Positions 45,018 through 53,780 of a stretch of 64,000 bases of DNA are shown piece by piece. Source of the stretch: Tannerella serpentiformis (GTDB taxonomy: Bacteria > Bacteroidota > Bacteroidia > Bacteroidales > Tannerellaceae); the NCBI RefSeq assembly GCF_003033925.1, contig NZ_CP028365.1:2949501-3013500 (forward strand). Reading direction: 5' to 3'. Position 1 is the stretch's first letter, and each line of letters opens with the position of its first letter. The translations under genes and the position numbers were made by a program. The notes below the pieces were generated by a model. The model was not told the origin of the DNA. It saw nothing but the letters and a program-made list of their open reading frames with translations, and did not search any database.

Positions 45018-45383
45018 TTACAGCTTTCGCCATTCCTCGATTTCCTCGGCGTAGTCCTCCAAATGGGCGCGCACGATACGCTCCACGAAGCTCGACAGAT
45101 TGGCGCCCCTGTCTCCCAATCGACGGACAACGAAGTCGGCGCGCTCCTGAGTCGCCCGACTCAAATAGACTGCCCGACGTTCGATCAGCTTGGCGGGGAC
45201 GAGGAAGGTCTGCTTGTAAGCCTCCAACGTCCCTCGTCTCATTTTGGCGCTGATGCGTTTCGGTGTGGGTGCACTCTCGGCATGCACAGCTTGCTCGGAT
45301 GGCTCTGCTTCCTGTGGATGCGTTTCTTCCGGATAGACGTCAAGGAACGCCCGGTCCGCTTTGTTGGTGTTTTTCTTTTTCAT
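45018..45383 (-). CDS. DUF3408 protein
   Basis: 121 aa. The N-terminal half is polar; the C-terminal half has the DUF3408 core (LEAYKQTFLVPAKLIERRAVYLS ... VVRRLGDRGANLSSFVERIVRAHLEDYAEEIEEWRKL). DUF3408 proteins are typical of Bacteroidales conjugative and mobilizable elements, likely small DNA-binding proteins of the relaxosome or regulation; role not proven. Confidence 0.8.
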   Translation of the reverse strand: MKKKNTNKADRAFLDVYPEETHPQEAEPSEQAVHAESAPTPKRISAKMRRGTLEAYKQTFLVPAKLIERRAVYLSRATQERADFVVRRLGDRGANLSSFVERIVRAHLEDYAEEIEEWRKL

Positions 45384-45388
45384 GGTTG

Positions 45389-46333
45389 CTATCTCCTTTT
45401 CTGTTTGATTGTGTGGGATGGTTTGGTTGTGATTGGTGCTTGTTCTTGTAGGCGACGGATGCGGCTAGCATGAAACTCGTTGAGATCCTTGCATCCTTGG
45501 TAGTGTACGGACATGTCTTCCACCTGGAACCCAGCTTCGATGAACGTGCTCAAGGTTCGCCTTCCAGCGTCGTCGTTATCAAGGAACGCACGGAGGGCCG
45601 TGATGTGCCGCTCGCGCAAGTAACGGATGCACCGCCCAACATTAGCCACGGAGTTCATTACAAGGCAATGGCTACCGACCTTTTCTTTCATTGAAAGGAA
45701 GGAAAGGAAGTCCATGAAGCCTTCGAAGAGGCAGACTGGCTGCCGCCCGTCGGGAAAGATGGGTGTGATGTCCTTCGGCGCTAGTGTCCCTTTGAATAAC
45801 CCGGCGCCCCGTAGCTCATAGCCGCCCGAGGCATTGGGAAAGCCGATGACTTCGTACGTTCGTCCCCTCACCTCGTAGCGGACACATCGGAGGAAGGATC
45901 GTGCCCGACCGAGGTCGATGCATCGCACTTTGCTCAGGTAGTCTTGCAAATGTGGCGGAAGGTCATCCGATATGCCGATCAATTTTCTTCCTCTGTCTGT
46001 TCTCTCGGGGCTATGACGGTGGGATTCCGTCCGCGGGTAATCACTTATCGTGCGACCGAAAATCATCTGCCCCAAACAGCGGATGGCCTCTGGAAGGGTG
46101 CACCCCTCGAGTCGCATATAGAGGTCGATGATGCTTCCTCCGCAGCCTTCGGCATAGTCAATCCACAGGTTCTTTTCGGTGTCCACTTTGAAGCTCGGAT
46201 GGTGCTCGTCCCGCAGCGGTGAGCGGTACATCGCGTAGAATGCCAGCCACCGGACGGGCGTGATGCCTTTACTTTCCAAGTACGCCGTGATGGGGTACCG
46301 CCTGATGGCCGATAGGTTTTCTTCTTTTTTCAT
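45389..46333 (-). CDS. TOPRIM primase of a mobilizable element (CHC2-like N-terminus, zinc Cys lost)
   Basis: 314 aa. The N-terminal segment YRSPLRDEHHPSFKVDTEKNLW and GGSIIDLYMRLEG parallels the DnaG zinc-binding domain but lacks its Cys/His ligands. The TOPRIM domain (~170-290) has CLFEGFMDFLSFLS and AFLDNDDAGRRT with the acidic residues. Such primases start replication of the transferred strand. ATG at 46333 is the first canonical start. Confidence 0.83.
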   Translation of the reverse strand: MKKEENLSAIRRYPITAYLESKGITPVRWLAFYAMYRSPLRDEHHPSFKVDTEKNLWIDYAEGCGGSIIDLYMRLEGCTLPEAIRCLGQMIFGRTISDYPRTESHRHSPERTDRGRKLIGISDDLPPHLQDYLSKVRCIDLGRARSFLRCVRYEVRGRTYEVIGFPNASGGYELRGAGLFKGTLAPKDITPIFPDGRQPVCLFEGFMDFLSFLSMKEKVGSHCLVMNSVANVGRCIRYLRERHITALRAFLDNDDAGRRTLSTFIEAGFQVEDMSVHYQGCKDLNEFHASRIRRLQEQAPITTKPSHTIKQKRR

Positions 46334-46504
46334 ACTGATCAAACATTGAGATGGGTAATGAAATGGTGTGGTGTTTTATTGGAATGCAAGTGATTTAGGA
46401 TCAAACACCCGTACTTTTTGGTTTCTTCTTACTACAAACTACAATTGCCATAATCGATTGTTTGCCAATAGCATTCATGCAGATAGAAGTCACTACGCAG
46501 CTGA

Positions 46505-47758
46505 CTACATGTTACTACTACAGATTTGAAGGAGCGGACAGGGGAGGATCTTTCGGACTTTGTAGACATACAGCGGGCTGCCGCCGTTCCGCCGCCGGCT
46601 GACCTTGATGTATCCGGCCTTTTTCAGCGCCTCTCCCATACGTTTGGCCGTGAGCGGCTGGCGCGTGTAGGCGCCGAGGTAAGTCAAGATTTCGGTCGTT
46701 GTCAGGTAGGAACAATCACTGTCGGTGGTCGGCAGCTCGAAACAGCGCAACAGGAGCTCCATCTCCGCGGTCTGCACTTGGAACGCCTCACTTTCGCGGT
46801 ATAACTCCGCGATCTCCTCGTCGTTGAACCAATACCGATAGCCCGATTGCAACAGCGATTTGGCCTCCGCATAAACGGCGTCCATCGAGACGGCCCTTGC
46901 CCGATTGATGTCGATGGAGAGCACCTCGAAGGGCAGGAAACGCCTGCTGCCGGTGGGGTCGGTGAGGAAGTCGTTGCCATTCACTGAGGCCACGAAGCTC
47001 GCCATGTGGGGGTGCTCCTCCATGTGCTTATCGTAAGGCATGCGATACTTGACCATTGAACAGGTGATCAGGTTCTTCAACTCGTTTTCGTCTCGCTTGT
47101 TGAGCGCCTTGAGCTGGTCGTCGATGTTGATAATGAGATTCTGCCCGATGTAGGTCAGCGTGTCTTTTTCCTGCGGATAGATCTTGCCGGTATAGCTGTA
47201 GCCCTGCAGTTTAGGCGGGCAAAGCAGGTCGAGAAACGTCGTCTTGAATCGCCCTTGTTCACCGGTTAAGACCAGGCAGGTGTGGTTGCGACACTCGCGG
47301 TCGTCCATCGCGTTGGCGACTACAGCTACAAGCCATTTTGTCAGGTACAGCAGCCATTTCTCCGGGTTACGGACGACGACGCAGTCAGCCAATTCACGGA
47401 TGGCGTGCGCGTTTGGGTCATCCAATGCAGCGGTGGGCAGGGCTTTGAAATATTCCTGTATGGGATTGACGCGGGGCGAAAAACTGCTTTCGATGATCGA
47501 GTAGAGATTGTCTGGGGAGGTCATGATCCCGGCTTCGCTATCGAGTTCGCGGCGCAGCGTGTTGATCTCATAGCGACTGACCTTCACGAATCGCTCCTCC
47601 CCGCGGCCGCGATATTCCGCCCGTCCCCAAACGGTATTGTATCGGAACGTGTAATGCCGGGCGAGGTAGGCCTCGATCTCCCCGTTCTTTGATGAACGCC
47701 CGCCGTTGTCCGGTGTTTTATCGGTGTTTATGTTGCTTCTATCTGCCTGTTTCTTCAT
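46505..47758 (-). CDS. VapE-family (virulence-associated E) ATPase/primase-helicase
   Basis: 417 aa from the chosen ATG. P-loop-like GEQGRFKTTFLDLL, Walker B/sensor NLIINIDDQL and the VapE-type SFVASVNGNDFLTDPTGSRRFLPFEVL, placing it in SF3-like VapE/DUF3874 helicases found in mobilizable elements of Bacteroidales. With the primase it probably replicates the excised element. The C-terminal ~70 residues contain a winged-helix-like segment (YLTTTEILTYLGAYTRQPLTAKRMGEALKKAGY). Start uncertain: in-frame ATGs exist to 47836. Confidence 0.8.
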   Translation of the reverse strand: MKKQADRSNINTDKTPDNGGRSSKNGEIEAYLARHYTFRYNTVWGRAEYRGRGEERFVKVSRYEINTLRRELDSEAGIMTSPDNLYSIIESSFSPRVNPIQEYFKALPTAALDDPNAHAIRELADCVVVRNPEKWLLYLTKWLVAVVANAMDDRECRNHTCLVLTGEQGRFKTTFLDLLCPPKLQGYSYTGKIYPQEKDTLTYIGQNLIINIDDQLKALNKRDENELKNLITCSMVKYRMPYDKHMEEHPHMASFVASVNGNDFLTDPTGSRRFLPFEVLSIDINRARAVSMDAVYAEAKSLLQSGYRYWFNDEEIAELYRESEAFQVQTAEMELLLRCFELPTTDSDCSYLTTTEILTYLGAYTRQPLTAKRMGEALKKAGYIKVSRRRNGGSPLYVYKVRKILPCPLLQICSSNM

Positions 47759-48150
47759 GGCTGGCTGGGATGAGTTTTCGGGGGTGAAAGTGTGATGAGC
47801 ATCCCCGGCATCCAAGCATGCAACGTTGTCCGGCATAATGTTGCATCCGTTTGCGGCCGATTTCTTCAGAGAATAGGCTTTACAAGGGAGTGATTCGCCC
47901 CTCCGATAAGACAAAACGGCCGTGAAAGGAAAGGAGGCCGGGGACAATTCGCAGGCTGCTATCTGCTTTCACTTGCGGCAGTTTTCCGAATGGACGGAAG
48001 CGGAGTCCATGCTACACCGGCTGTTTCCTTACTGTTCCATTTGCATCCCTCCTGTTCCCGATTGCATAGGCAGCGTTTTTTGTACGACTACGTTTGCCGC
48101 CGAAAACAGTAAAACCTAAAATACTAACCAGAAAACGAATACGTGAGACC
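47759..48150. other. Divergent regulatory region of the mobilizable element
   Basis: About 390 bp between the oppositely directed VapE and HTH genes. An in-frame extension of VapE covers part of it. A TAnnTTTG element (TACGTTTG, 48089-48096) lies 55 bp before the HTH start. No strong repeats were seen. Confidence 0.45.
48089..48096 (+). promoter_or_regulatory. -7 promoter element for the HTH genes
   Basis: TACGTTTG matches TAnnTTTG, 55 bp upstream of the first HTH gene. Confidence 0.5.
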
Positions 48151-48441
48151 ATGAAGTATTTGATTATTACAGAAGCCGATTGGCTGAGCCTGCGAGATGA
48201 AGTGCTGAGCCTTGCCGCATGTTGCCTGAAGGCTTTCGGAGAACCATCCAAACACACGGACTGGCTACACAACGGGGACGTCTGCCGACTGCTCGGCATC
48301 AGCAAACGCACTCTGCAACATTACCGGGATACGAACGTGCTACCTTTTGCGCAGATCGGGCATAAGTGCTATTACAAGCGGGAGGACGTGGAGCGACTAC
48401 TCTGCGTGAAGTCTGACAAAACGACAAACACGAAAGCATGA
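48151..48441 (+). CDS. Excisionase-like helix-turn-helix protein
   Basis: 96 aa. MerR/excisionase-type winged HTH: WLHNGDVCRLLGISKRTLQHYRDTNVLPFAQIGHKCYYKREDVERLL. Pairs of such small HTH proteins accompany the integrases of Bacteroidales mobilizable elements and control excision. Its stop overlaps the next HTH gene by 4 bp. Confidence 0.86.
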   Translation: MKYLIITEADWLSLRDEVLSLAACCLKAFGEPSKHTDWLHNGDVCRLLGISKRTLQHYRDTNVLPFAQIGHKCYYKREDVERLLCVKSDKTTNTKA

Positions 48442-48626
48442 TGATGGAAGCGATTCAAGAGTTGAGTTTAGAGGCAGGCGAGATGCAGGTGGTCATCTCA
48501 GCCTTGCAACGAGTAAGAGGAAGGATTCGGGAAGTGTCCGAGACACACCGGCCACTCTTCTGTGGAGAGCATTTCCTCACGGGTAAAGAAGTATGTGAAC
48601 GACTCTACATCAGCCCCCGTATATAA
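48438..48626 (+). pseudogene. Second excisionase-like HTH gene, truncated by prophage end
   Basis: 62 codons. The N-terminal helical part and the first half of the HTH are intact (FLTGKEVCERLYISPR), where related proteins continue with a second HTH helix and a YxIG-K-x-x-YR strand. Instead the frame ends in a TATATAA stop at the point where phage-end sequence begins (~48620). The remaining part should be on the far side of the prophage, outside the window. Confidence 0.8.
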
Positions 48627-48669
48627 TCCGCCAATCAAAAAGTACAAGGTTTCCAATCAAAAAGTACAA
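48618..48669. mobile_element. Terminus of the transposable prophage with tandem 22-bp end sites
   Basis: CCAATCAAAAAGTACAA occurs at 48631-48647 and 48653-48669, a 22-bp spacing, directly inside the junction with the broken HTH gene. Mu-like phages carry repeated ~22-bp transposase sites at their ends, so these are probably equivalent. The exact end base cannot be fixed without the other end (outside the window). Confidence 0.65.
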
Positions 48670-48700
48670 AAACGGGACGTGTTTTTCGCGCCCCGTTTTT
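48668..48700 (-). terminator. Terminator of the prophage late operon
   Basis: AAAAACGGGaCG ... CGcCCCGTTTTT, a 12-bp stem with one mismatch, 50 bp beyond the last phage gene on the minus strand and next to the phage end. Confidence 0.75.
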
Positions 48701-48750
48701 TGTATCCCTTTCACACCTCGAAAGGGGGCATTTTCGCCCCTTTTGATCGT

Positions 48751-49197
48751 CTACTTTACTTCTTGGAAGGTTGTCGAGTAGATCAGATTGAACACGACGA
48801 TCTTATTGCTGCGCGTCTGCATTGTGGCACGGCTGCGGCTGAGGGCGGAAACCGTATCGCCCAGCGTCTCACCTTGGAGGGCATCATGTAGCTTTTCCAC
48901 CGTATCGAGCATTTGCAGGGCCATGTCGCGCACCTTTTCAGGGGCGTGGTTGTGCGTTTCGCCAGCCGGTGGAAAGGCCACGCGTAGGGTGATGTCAGCC
49001 ATTACCAATTGCGTATTCACCTCCACGGCAAGGTCACGGCAATTCGTGTAGTCGATGCTCAGCAGACAGCAAGGCCATTCCACGGGCGGGCGTTCGCTGG
49101 ATGCGCTCAGCTGCCCGCGGTCGAAGTCTATAAAACGAATCTCGGGCACACACTGCCCGATTCGGTCGCATAAAGCGATAAACAGTTCCTTATTCAT
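48751..49197 (-). CDS. Phage tail-completion/terminator-like protein
   Basis: 148 aa, no recognised motif beyond a general tail-terminator-like pattern (alternating strands, VAFPPAGETHNH in the middle, C-terminal KIVVFNLIYSTTFQEVK). Its position as the last late gene, directly after GpG, is usual for small neck or tail completion proteins in Bacteroidales Mu-like phages. Function is by context. Confidence 0.5.
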   Translation of the reverse strand: MNKELFIALCDRIGQCVPEIRFIDFDRGQLSASSERPPVEWPCCLLSIDYTNCRDLAVEVNTQLVMADITLRVAFPPAGETHNHAPEKVRDMALQMLDTVEKLHDALQGETLGDTVSALSRSRATMQTRSNKIVVFNLIYSTTFQEVK

Positions 49198-49215
49198 TGC
49201 CTCTATTCTATTTGA

Positions 49216-49716
49216 TTACAGTATGCCATCGATGGCCTCATCGAGACGCTTTTTGATGCGGTCGGCCATGTCTCGAGAATAGCCCATGAATTGCCGCTTG
49301 GGGATATTCATGTGACGCGTGTGCGCCTTTACCGTGCCCGGGGCGTCGCCGGCATCCACCTTTTTCTTATTCGCTTTGCCCTTCGTGCTGCGCACGTAGG
49401 ACTGTATAGCCACATCCCCCTCGAACCCCTCATTGTGCACTTGTGCGTAGGGCACTTGGGCATTACCGGCTGAGATGACGACCTTATCCGGCCCCACGTA
49501 GGCGGGACGGATACTATTCATCAGATTACCGCTTTGCACCAATAGGGAGCCGCTCTTTTTCGGTCTGCCTGGTATCCACGGAGATCCATCGAACCCTTTC
49601 ACCGCAAAGCGCTCTTTGTAATACTCTACGGCTGTCTCTGACACAATGGCAGGCGCAGTGCTCAAAATCTTTTCCGGTAACGCCTTCAAATAATTCTTGA
49701 ACTCATCTATATCCAT
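49216..49716 (-). CDS. Phage virion morphogenesis protein (Mu GpG-like)
   Basis: 166 aa. DGSPWIPGRPKKSGSLLVQSGNLMNSIRP and YAQVHNEGFEG are the hallmark segments of the Mu G / HK97 gp10-like head-tail joining family (substrate residues ...LxxSGxLxxSI; AxxHNxG). The C-terminus has IPKRQFMGYSRDM, also family-typical. It completes heads or connects tails. The ATG at 49716 is used; an alternative GTG is 48 bp upstream. Confidence 0.85.
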   Translation of the reverse strand: MDIDEFKNYLKALPEKILSTAPAIVSETAVEYYKERFAVKGFDGSPWIPGRPKKSGSLLVQSGNLMNSIRPAYVGPDKVVISAGNAQVPYAQVHNEGFEGDVAIQSYVRSTKGKANKKKVDAGDAPGTVKAHTRHMNIPKRQFMGYSRDMADRIKKRLDEAIDGIL

Positions 49717-49874
49717 ATTCTGTTCCCTGTTTCGTTGTATATTTGCATTGAAGTTTGCAGCCACGGTTAAGGCTGATGGCCAACACCTCGGGGATGTATG
49801 GGGACTCCAGCCGACTGTAACAGCTACAGCGTGAGATGCAAATCAATCCCCCAATAAGCCGGAGTCCATCCGGC

Positions 49875-52499
49875 TTATTTTGTTTTCGGGGCTTTCTTAA
49901 TCAGCAACCCGCGACGCACATTCTTATCCCTTAGTACATACCACGATTTTAGCATCAGCTTCGCTCGTTCAACTTTTCCAATCACGGCGATCGCCTCATC
50001 TTTGTAGTATTTGATCATTATGTAATTGTTGACTGCCCTCACATGGGTGTTCCTATCTTTTCGATCTCGACCAAGCCACACTTCATCAGGCGCATCAGCT
50101 ACTTCCCGGATGGCATTCAAAAACTCAGTACGGAAAGCCCGTTTCTTTACTATATCTGTAGAGTGCGCAGTAAACGCCTTCTTTGTCATCTGCCACACAC
50201 GGCCGACATAGTCTTTCACCTTCAATAGTTCCATGCCGGCCTCAATGACTTTATTCGCATCAAACCATTCTTCCGGTGATCCCTTGTATTTGGGTACCTC
50301 TTTTTTTGCTTCCTCTTTTAGCACATCGATCGATCCCTCAACGCCCCATTCGTCTGGGGTGATCTGCTCGATCGTCTTGCTGGGCATATCCGTAAAGTTG
50401 CGGATATACATCTGATTCTCCGTGAACACCGCGGCCTCATTAGCTCGATTGATGCCGAATCCCTGTGTCTCGCACCGTTTCCATTCGGGCGATTCAAGGT
50501 ATTCGTCGCATTGCGCACGCATGCCCTCTATATCTAATTCGACCGCCTCATGCCTCATTCTGGGGGTAATGTAGCAACGGCAGTTCCACCCGTTGGGTGG
50601 CATAATCTTTTGCCAGCGCGGATCATTGACCGGCAGGATTAGCCCCTCTAAGACTTGGTGCTCCTGCCTTACACGGTTATCTCCCACGGTACGGTATTCC
50701 CAAAAGGGGAACACGTTCGTTTGCGCCATAAGGCGCCGGTAGGTGCTTGCCGATTCGGCCACGGATACGGCCGTATTGTACTCCGTGCGCAGCCATTGCT
50801 CATTGTAGACCTTTAGCAGCGCTCTGGCTTTCTTTCTGAAATCGCTGTAGCCCTTGCTCTCGCGGAACAGACGGTTTAATTCACTCACTTCGGCCAGTGT
50901 TTTGGCGGCTGAGAAATGAAACAGGTTTTGCTCCAAGGCGGTGATGTAAGCATCATCGTTGGCATTGTAGACAAAGCCACTATCAGCCAGACGGACGTCC
51001 GCGCGGCGATAGCCCTTTCGCAGTCCGCGGATGAGCTCCGTGTGGGTGTAGGCGAATAGTTCGGCGCTGAAATAAGCGTGGCCCTTTGTCTCAATCGTCT
51101 GTCGGATCAGGGCATCCGCAAGCGTGGCTTCCGAGAGTGTGAGGATGTCGGATGTCGCCCGGCCGTATGACCGGGCGGGGACGAAAAAATCGAACAACCG
51201 GGTAAAGAAGTTGCCGCGGTCGCGATCCGCATGTTTCACTTTGCGACTTGTCGGCGCATCATCCTCCGATGCCTTTTTGTCAGGCACGGTGGCGTCTGCT
51301 TTGCCCTTGTCGGGGGCGGTTTCTTCGTCCGTTTCTTCTTCCTCACTGTCCCCCTCGGGCACGCCAAACAGCGGCTGCGCCTGTCGGCGGGCGATAGGCT
51401 CGCCAGGCTCGGGCAGGGGGATGTTGTACTTTTCATGCAGGTAGCTCTGCGGGATGGGTAGGATGTCCGAGAGTTGAACGATTTCGGGCACCTCGAGCTC
51501 ACGTTTGGCATCCATGTAGCGGAACTTCCCGCCAGTGATCGGATAGCCGCGACGGATGAGCATGGGCACAAAATAGCGATTGAGCATACGCTCCACGAAC
51601 CGCCTATCGGCGCGGTGCTTCTTTTCTTGAACAGCCATGTGCACCTGCCCTTGCGCCAGCGAACTGCCGTCTACGGTGGTCATCGTCTGCCCCAAAATGG
51701 TGATCAGGATTTCCTCCGTACAAGCCTGTCGGAACTCTTTATATAGAAGCCCATTGCCAGACGCTGCGTTGGCTTCCTGCGTGGCCTCTGTCTCTTTGGG
51801 GATAACGAGATAAGGCGCCGATCCGGCCGTCTCGAAGGCGCGGATCAATTCGCGGCGGCTGGCCTCGTCCATTGCACTGTATTTGCCGATGCGCAGGGGC
51901 ATGCCGAACAACTCGACAAACTGCGCCCAGTCGCCAAATCCGCCGCGTTTGTAGATGACCAGTGGCGAGACCTTCAGCAATAGCCCGAGATCGTCGTCTT
52001 TGCCCCACTGAATGATCCGATCATCACCGGCGTAGGAGATACCGCGATCATCCGTCTGCTGCCTTACAATCTCTTTCAACTTCGGGCGGATGTGCTTCCG
52101 ATTGATAGACGTAAAGCGGAAGGCTCGATCCTCATCAAAATCGAACTCATCGACGGAGATACCCCAGAATTTGGCCATCATAATCTCGCCGATCAGTTCC
52201 TCGAACTCGACCGTATCCATCAGATCATACATCACATCCACGTCTTTGTTGTCGATCGTGAACGACAGATCGGCGTCTTTGACGGCGTCGATACGTTTAT
52301 CGATGGCGTCGGCAAGCACGCCATCCAGCAGGATGTCACTATACAGGTCGTAAAGCTTTGTACGGTTGCCATTGTCGGCCATACGCAGTGCGGAGCGCCA
52401 TGCGGCCACATCGTGGACGGTGCGCACCACAGGCTGCACGATGATCTGCGTAGAGATGGGGCCAGCGGCGGCCTGTTTATGCTTCGTTTTATTGCTCAT
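49875..52499 (-). CDS. Fusion: DUF935 portal + Mu F-type head morphogenesis + C-terminal nuclease-like domain
   Basis: 874 aa. Residues ~1-370: DUF935 (Mu Gp29-like) portal, with WRSALRMADNGNRTKLYDLY, GFGDWAQFVELFGMPLRIGKY and TILGQTMTT. A charged linker (~375-430) leads to the phage head-morphogenesis (Mu GpF/SPP1 gp7) domain at ~440-690 with QWLRTEYNTAVSVAESASTY, FWEYRTVGDNRVRQEHQVLEG and PPNGWNCRCYITPR. Residues ~760-874 hold a polymorphic-toxin-like module (VADAPDEVWLGRDRK ... HVRAVNNYIMIKYYKDEAIAV) resembling the phage Barnase-EndoU-RelE-like nucleases. Portal and F are separate proteins in Mu; the triple fusion would place a nuclease on the portal vertex. Function of the last part is inference. 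Confidence 0.85.
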   Translation of the reverse strand: MSNKTKHKQAAAGPISTQIIVQPVVRTVHDVAAWRSALRMADNGNRTKLYDLYSDILLDGVLADAIDKRIDAVKDADLSFTIDNKDVDVMYDLMDTVEFEELIGEIMMAKFWGISVDEFDFDEDRAFRFTSINRKHIRPKLKEIVRQQTDDRGISYAGDDRIIQWGKDDDLGLLLKVSPLVIYKRGGFGDWAQFVELFGMPLRIGKYSAMDEASRRELIRAFETAGSAPYLVIPKETEATQEANAASGNGLLYKEFRQACTEEILITILGQTMTTVDGSSLAQGQVHMAVQEKKHRADRRFVERMLNRYFVPMLIRRGYPITGGKFRYMDAKRELEVPEIVQLSDILPIPQSYLHEKYNIPLPEPGEPIARRQAQPLFGVPEGDSEEEETDEETAPDKGKADATVPDKKASEDDAPTSRKVKHADRDRGNFFTRLFDFFVPARSYGRATSDILTLSEATLADALIRQTIETKGHAYFSAELFAYTHTELIRGLRKGYRRADVRLADSGFVYNANDDAYITALEQNLFHFSAAKTLAEVSELNRLFRESKGYSDFRKKARALLKVYNEQWLRTEYNTAVSVAESASTYRRLMAQTNVFPFWEYRTVGDNRVRQEHQVLEGLILPVNDPRWQKIMPPNGWNCRCYITPRMRHEAVELDIEGMRAQCDEYLESPEWKRCETQGFGINRANEAAVFTENQMYIRNFTDMPSKTIEQITPDEWGVEGSIDVLKEEAKKEVPKYKGSPEEWFDANKVIEAGMELLKVKDYVGRVWQMTKKAFTAHSTDIVKKRAFRTEFLNAIREVADAPDEVWLGRDRKDRNTHVRAVNNYIMIKYYKDEAIAVIGKVERAKLMLKSWYVLRDKNVRRGLLIKKAPKTK

Positions 52500-52531
52500 T
52501 AAATGGCGTTTAATCGGTGTTTAATCAGTGC

Positions 52532-52951
52532 TTAATAATGCTGGCCGCGTTTGGGATTGCTGCCAAAGTGGATCTTTCCGATCGGCGACTCATTGCCGGG
52601 CTCAGTGGTGCGTGGGGGTAGGTCTGGCGAGAGATCGCCCTTTTGCACAAGCCGCAGCCACGCGATAGCGCTGTCGTAACGCTTTTCGCGTAGTTCCATA
52701 TCGATACAGGCATTGCCGAGGTTCACAAAGTGCCACACGGCAATGTCTTTGACAAATAGCAGCAACAGCGCATTGCGCGCCTCACCCTCAGCCGAGAAAA
52801 TGGCAGCCGTGTCGAAGTCATGCAAGTAGCTTTTGGCCTCGGCAATGGCAGCATCGATGGCGGCCACGGGTATGGCCTCTGTGTCGCGGCTAATGACGGC
52901 CACCGTCTCGTCATGCAGGTGGGTATAAAGTTCGTCGACGGTCAGAAACAT
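52532..52951 (-). CDS. Phage Gp36-like protein (DUF1320)
   Basis: 139 aa. FLTVDELYTHLHDETVAVISR opening, VAAIDAAIAEAKSYLHDFD, and VKDIAVWHFVNLGN fit DUF1320, the Mu Gp36 head-completion family. It precedes the portal gene on the minus strand with a short gap. Confidence 0.82.
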   Translation of the reverse strand: MFLTVDELYTHLHDETVAVISRDTEAIPVAAIDAAIAEAKSYLHDFDTAAIFSAEGEARNALLLLFVKDIAVWHFVNLGNACIDMELREKRYDSAIAWLRLVQKGDLSPDLPPRTTEPGNESPIGKIHFGSNPKRGQHY

Positions 52952-52982
52952 GGGGAAAGAAGTGAAAACGAAAAGTGAAAAA

Positions 52983-53768
52983 CTAAGCCTGCCCGGCGCT
53001 CAGCTGGGCGATGATTTCACGCTCACGGTCGGAGATTGCCCATGCCACGCTGGCTACCTTTTCCGCCTTGAGGCGGTCGGCCTCACGAAGGGCTTCTTCC
53101 ATGCGAGCGGCTTGTTGGTCAGACAGCAAAAAGCCACCGCCATAGATGTACTTCTTCACTGCCTGTTGGCTGTCCAAACGGCGGACAAACGTGGCCCCAC
53201 TGCGAGGGATCGAGAGCGCTACGCCGTGGCTGGCGCAGCGGGACAGATCGGAGAATGTCAGCAAATGCGAGGGGTAGCTATAGCGCGGCAAAGGATCTTT
53301 GCTACGCATAGCCGTCGTGAGGCGCTCATAAAGATCGGGCACGGACATGGCCAGCGTGTCCCCGAACAGGTTGCTGGCAAAAGAGGTGCGCACCGCGGCG
53401 CCGTTCTCATAAATCACATCCGCGCCACAAACGAGGCGTGTGTAGGGCGCATCGAGGTTGAAAATTGTTTTATGCTGAGCAAACAGGAAGAAGCGTACGC
53501 CGCGCTCCAAGTACCAGCGTATGATCTCGGCAAACTTTGAAAACGGCGGATTGTCCACCACGACGCACCCGTCGGGATATTCCACTCGGCGATAATCCGT
53601 ATCCGGCCAAAAGGGGCGTACGATCTGGGCGCCGCGGAGGTCGACCTGTTCGCTGAGCCAGCCGTGCACGATGTCGTACACCTCGGGCGGTGTGTAGCAG
53701 TCGTCAGAGGTACGTTTGCGCTCGAATTTGGCCACGAAGGCCTCGTAATCGTCTTGCCTCTTTTTCAT
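52983..53768 (-). CDS. Phage DNA adenine methyltransferase-like protein
   Basis: 261 aa. Motif IV DNPPFSKFAEIIRWY (~72-86, the D-P-P-F catalytic motif of N6-adenine methyltransferases) and the upstream YTPPEVYDIVHGWL, which is typical of phage Dam-like enzymes. The motif I loop that binds AdoMet is not obvious, so activity is uncertain. It probably protects phage DNA from host restriction. The gene sits between the lysis genes and gp36. Confidence 0.72.
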   Translation of the reverse strand: MKKRQDDYEAFVAKFERKRTSDDCYTPPEVYDIVHGWLSEQVDLRGAQIVRPFWPDTDYRRVEYPDGCVVVDNPPFSKFAEIIRWYLERGVRFFLFAQHKTIFNLDAPYTRLVCGADVIYENGAAVRTSFASNLFGDTLAMSVPDLYERLTTAMRSKDPLPRYSYPSHLLTFSDLSRCASHGVALSIPRSGATFVRRLDSQQAVKKYIYGGGFLLSDQQAARMEEALREADRLKAEKVASVAWAISDREREIIAQLSAGQA

Positions 53769-53780
53769 CTGCCCCCCCTC

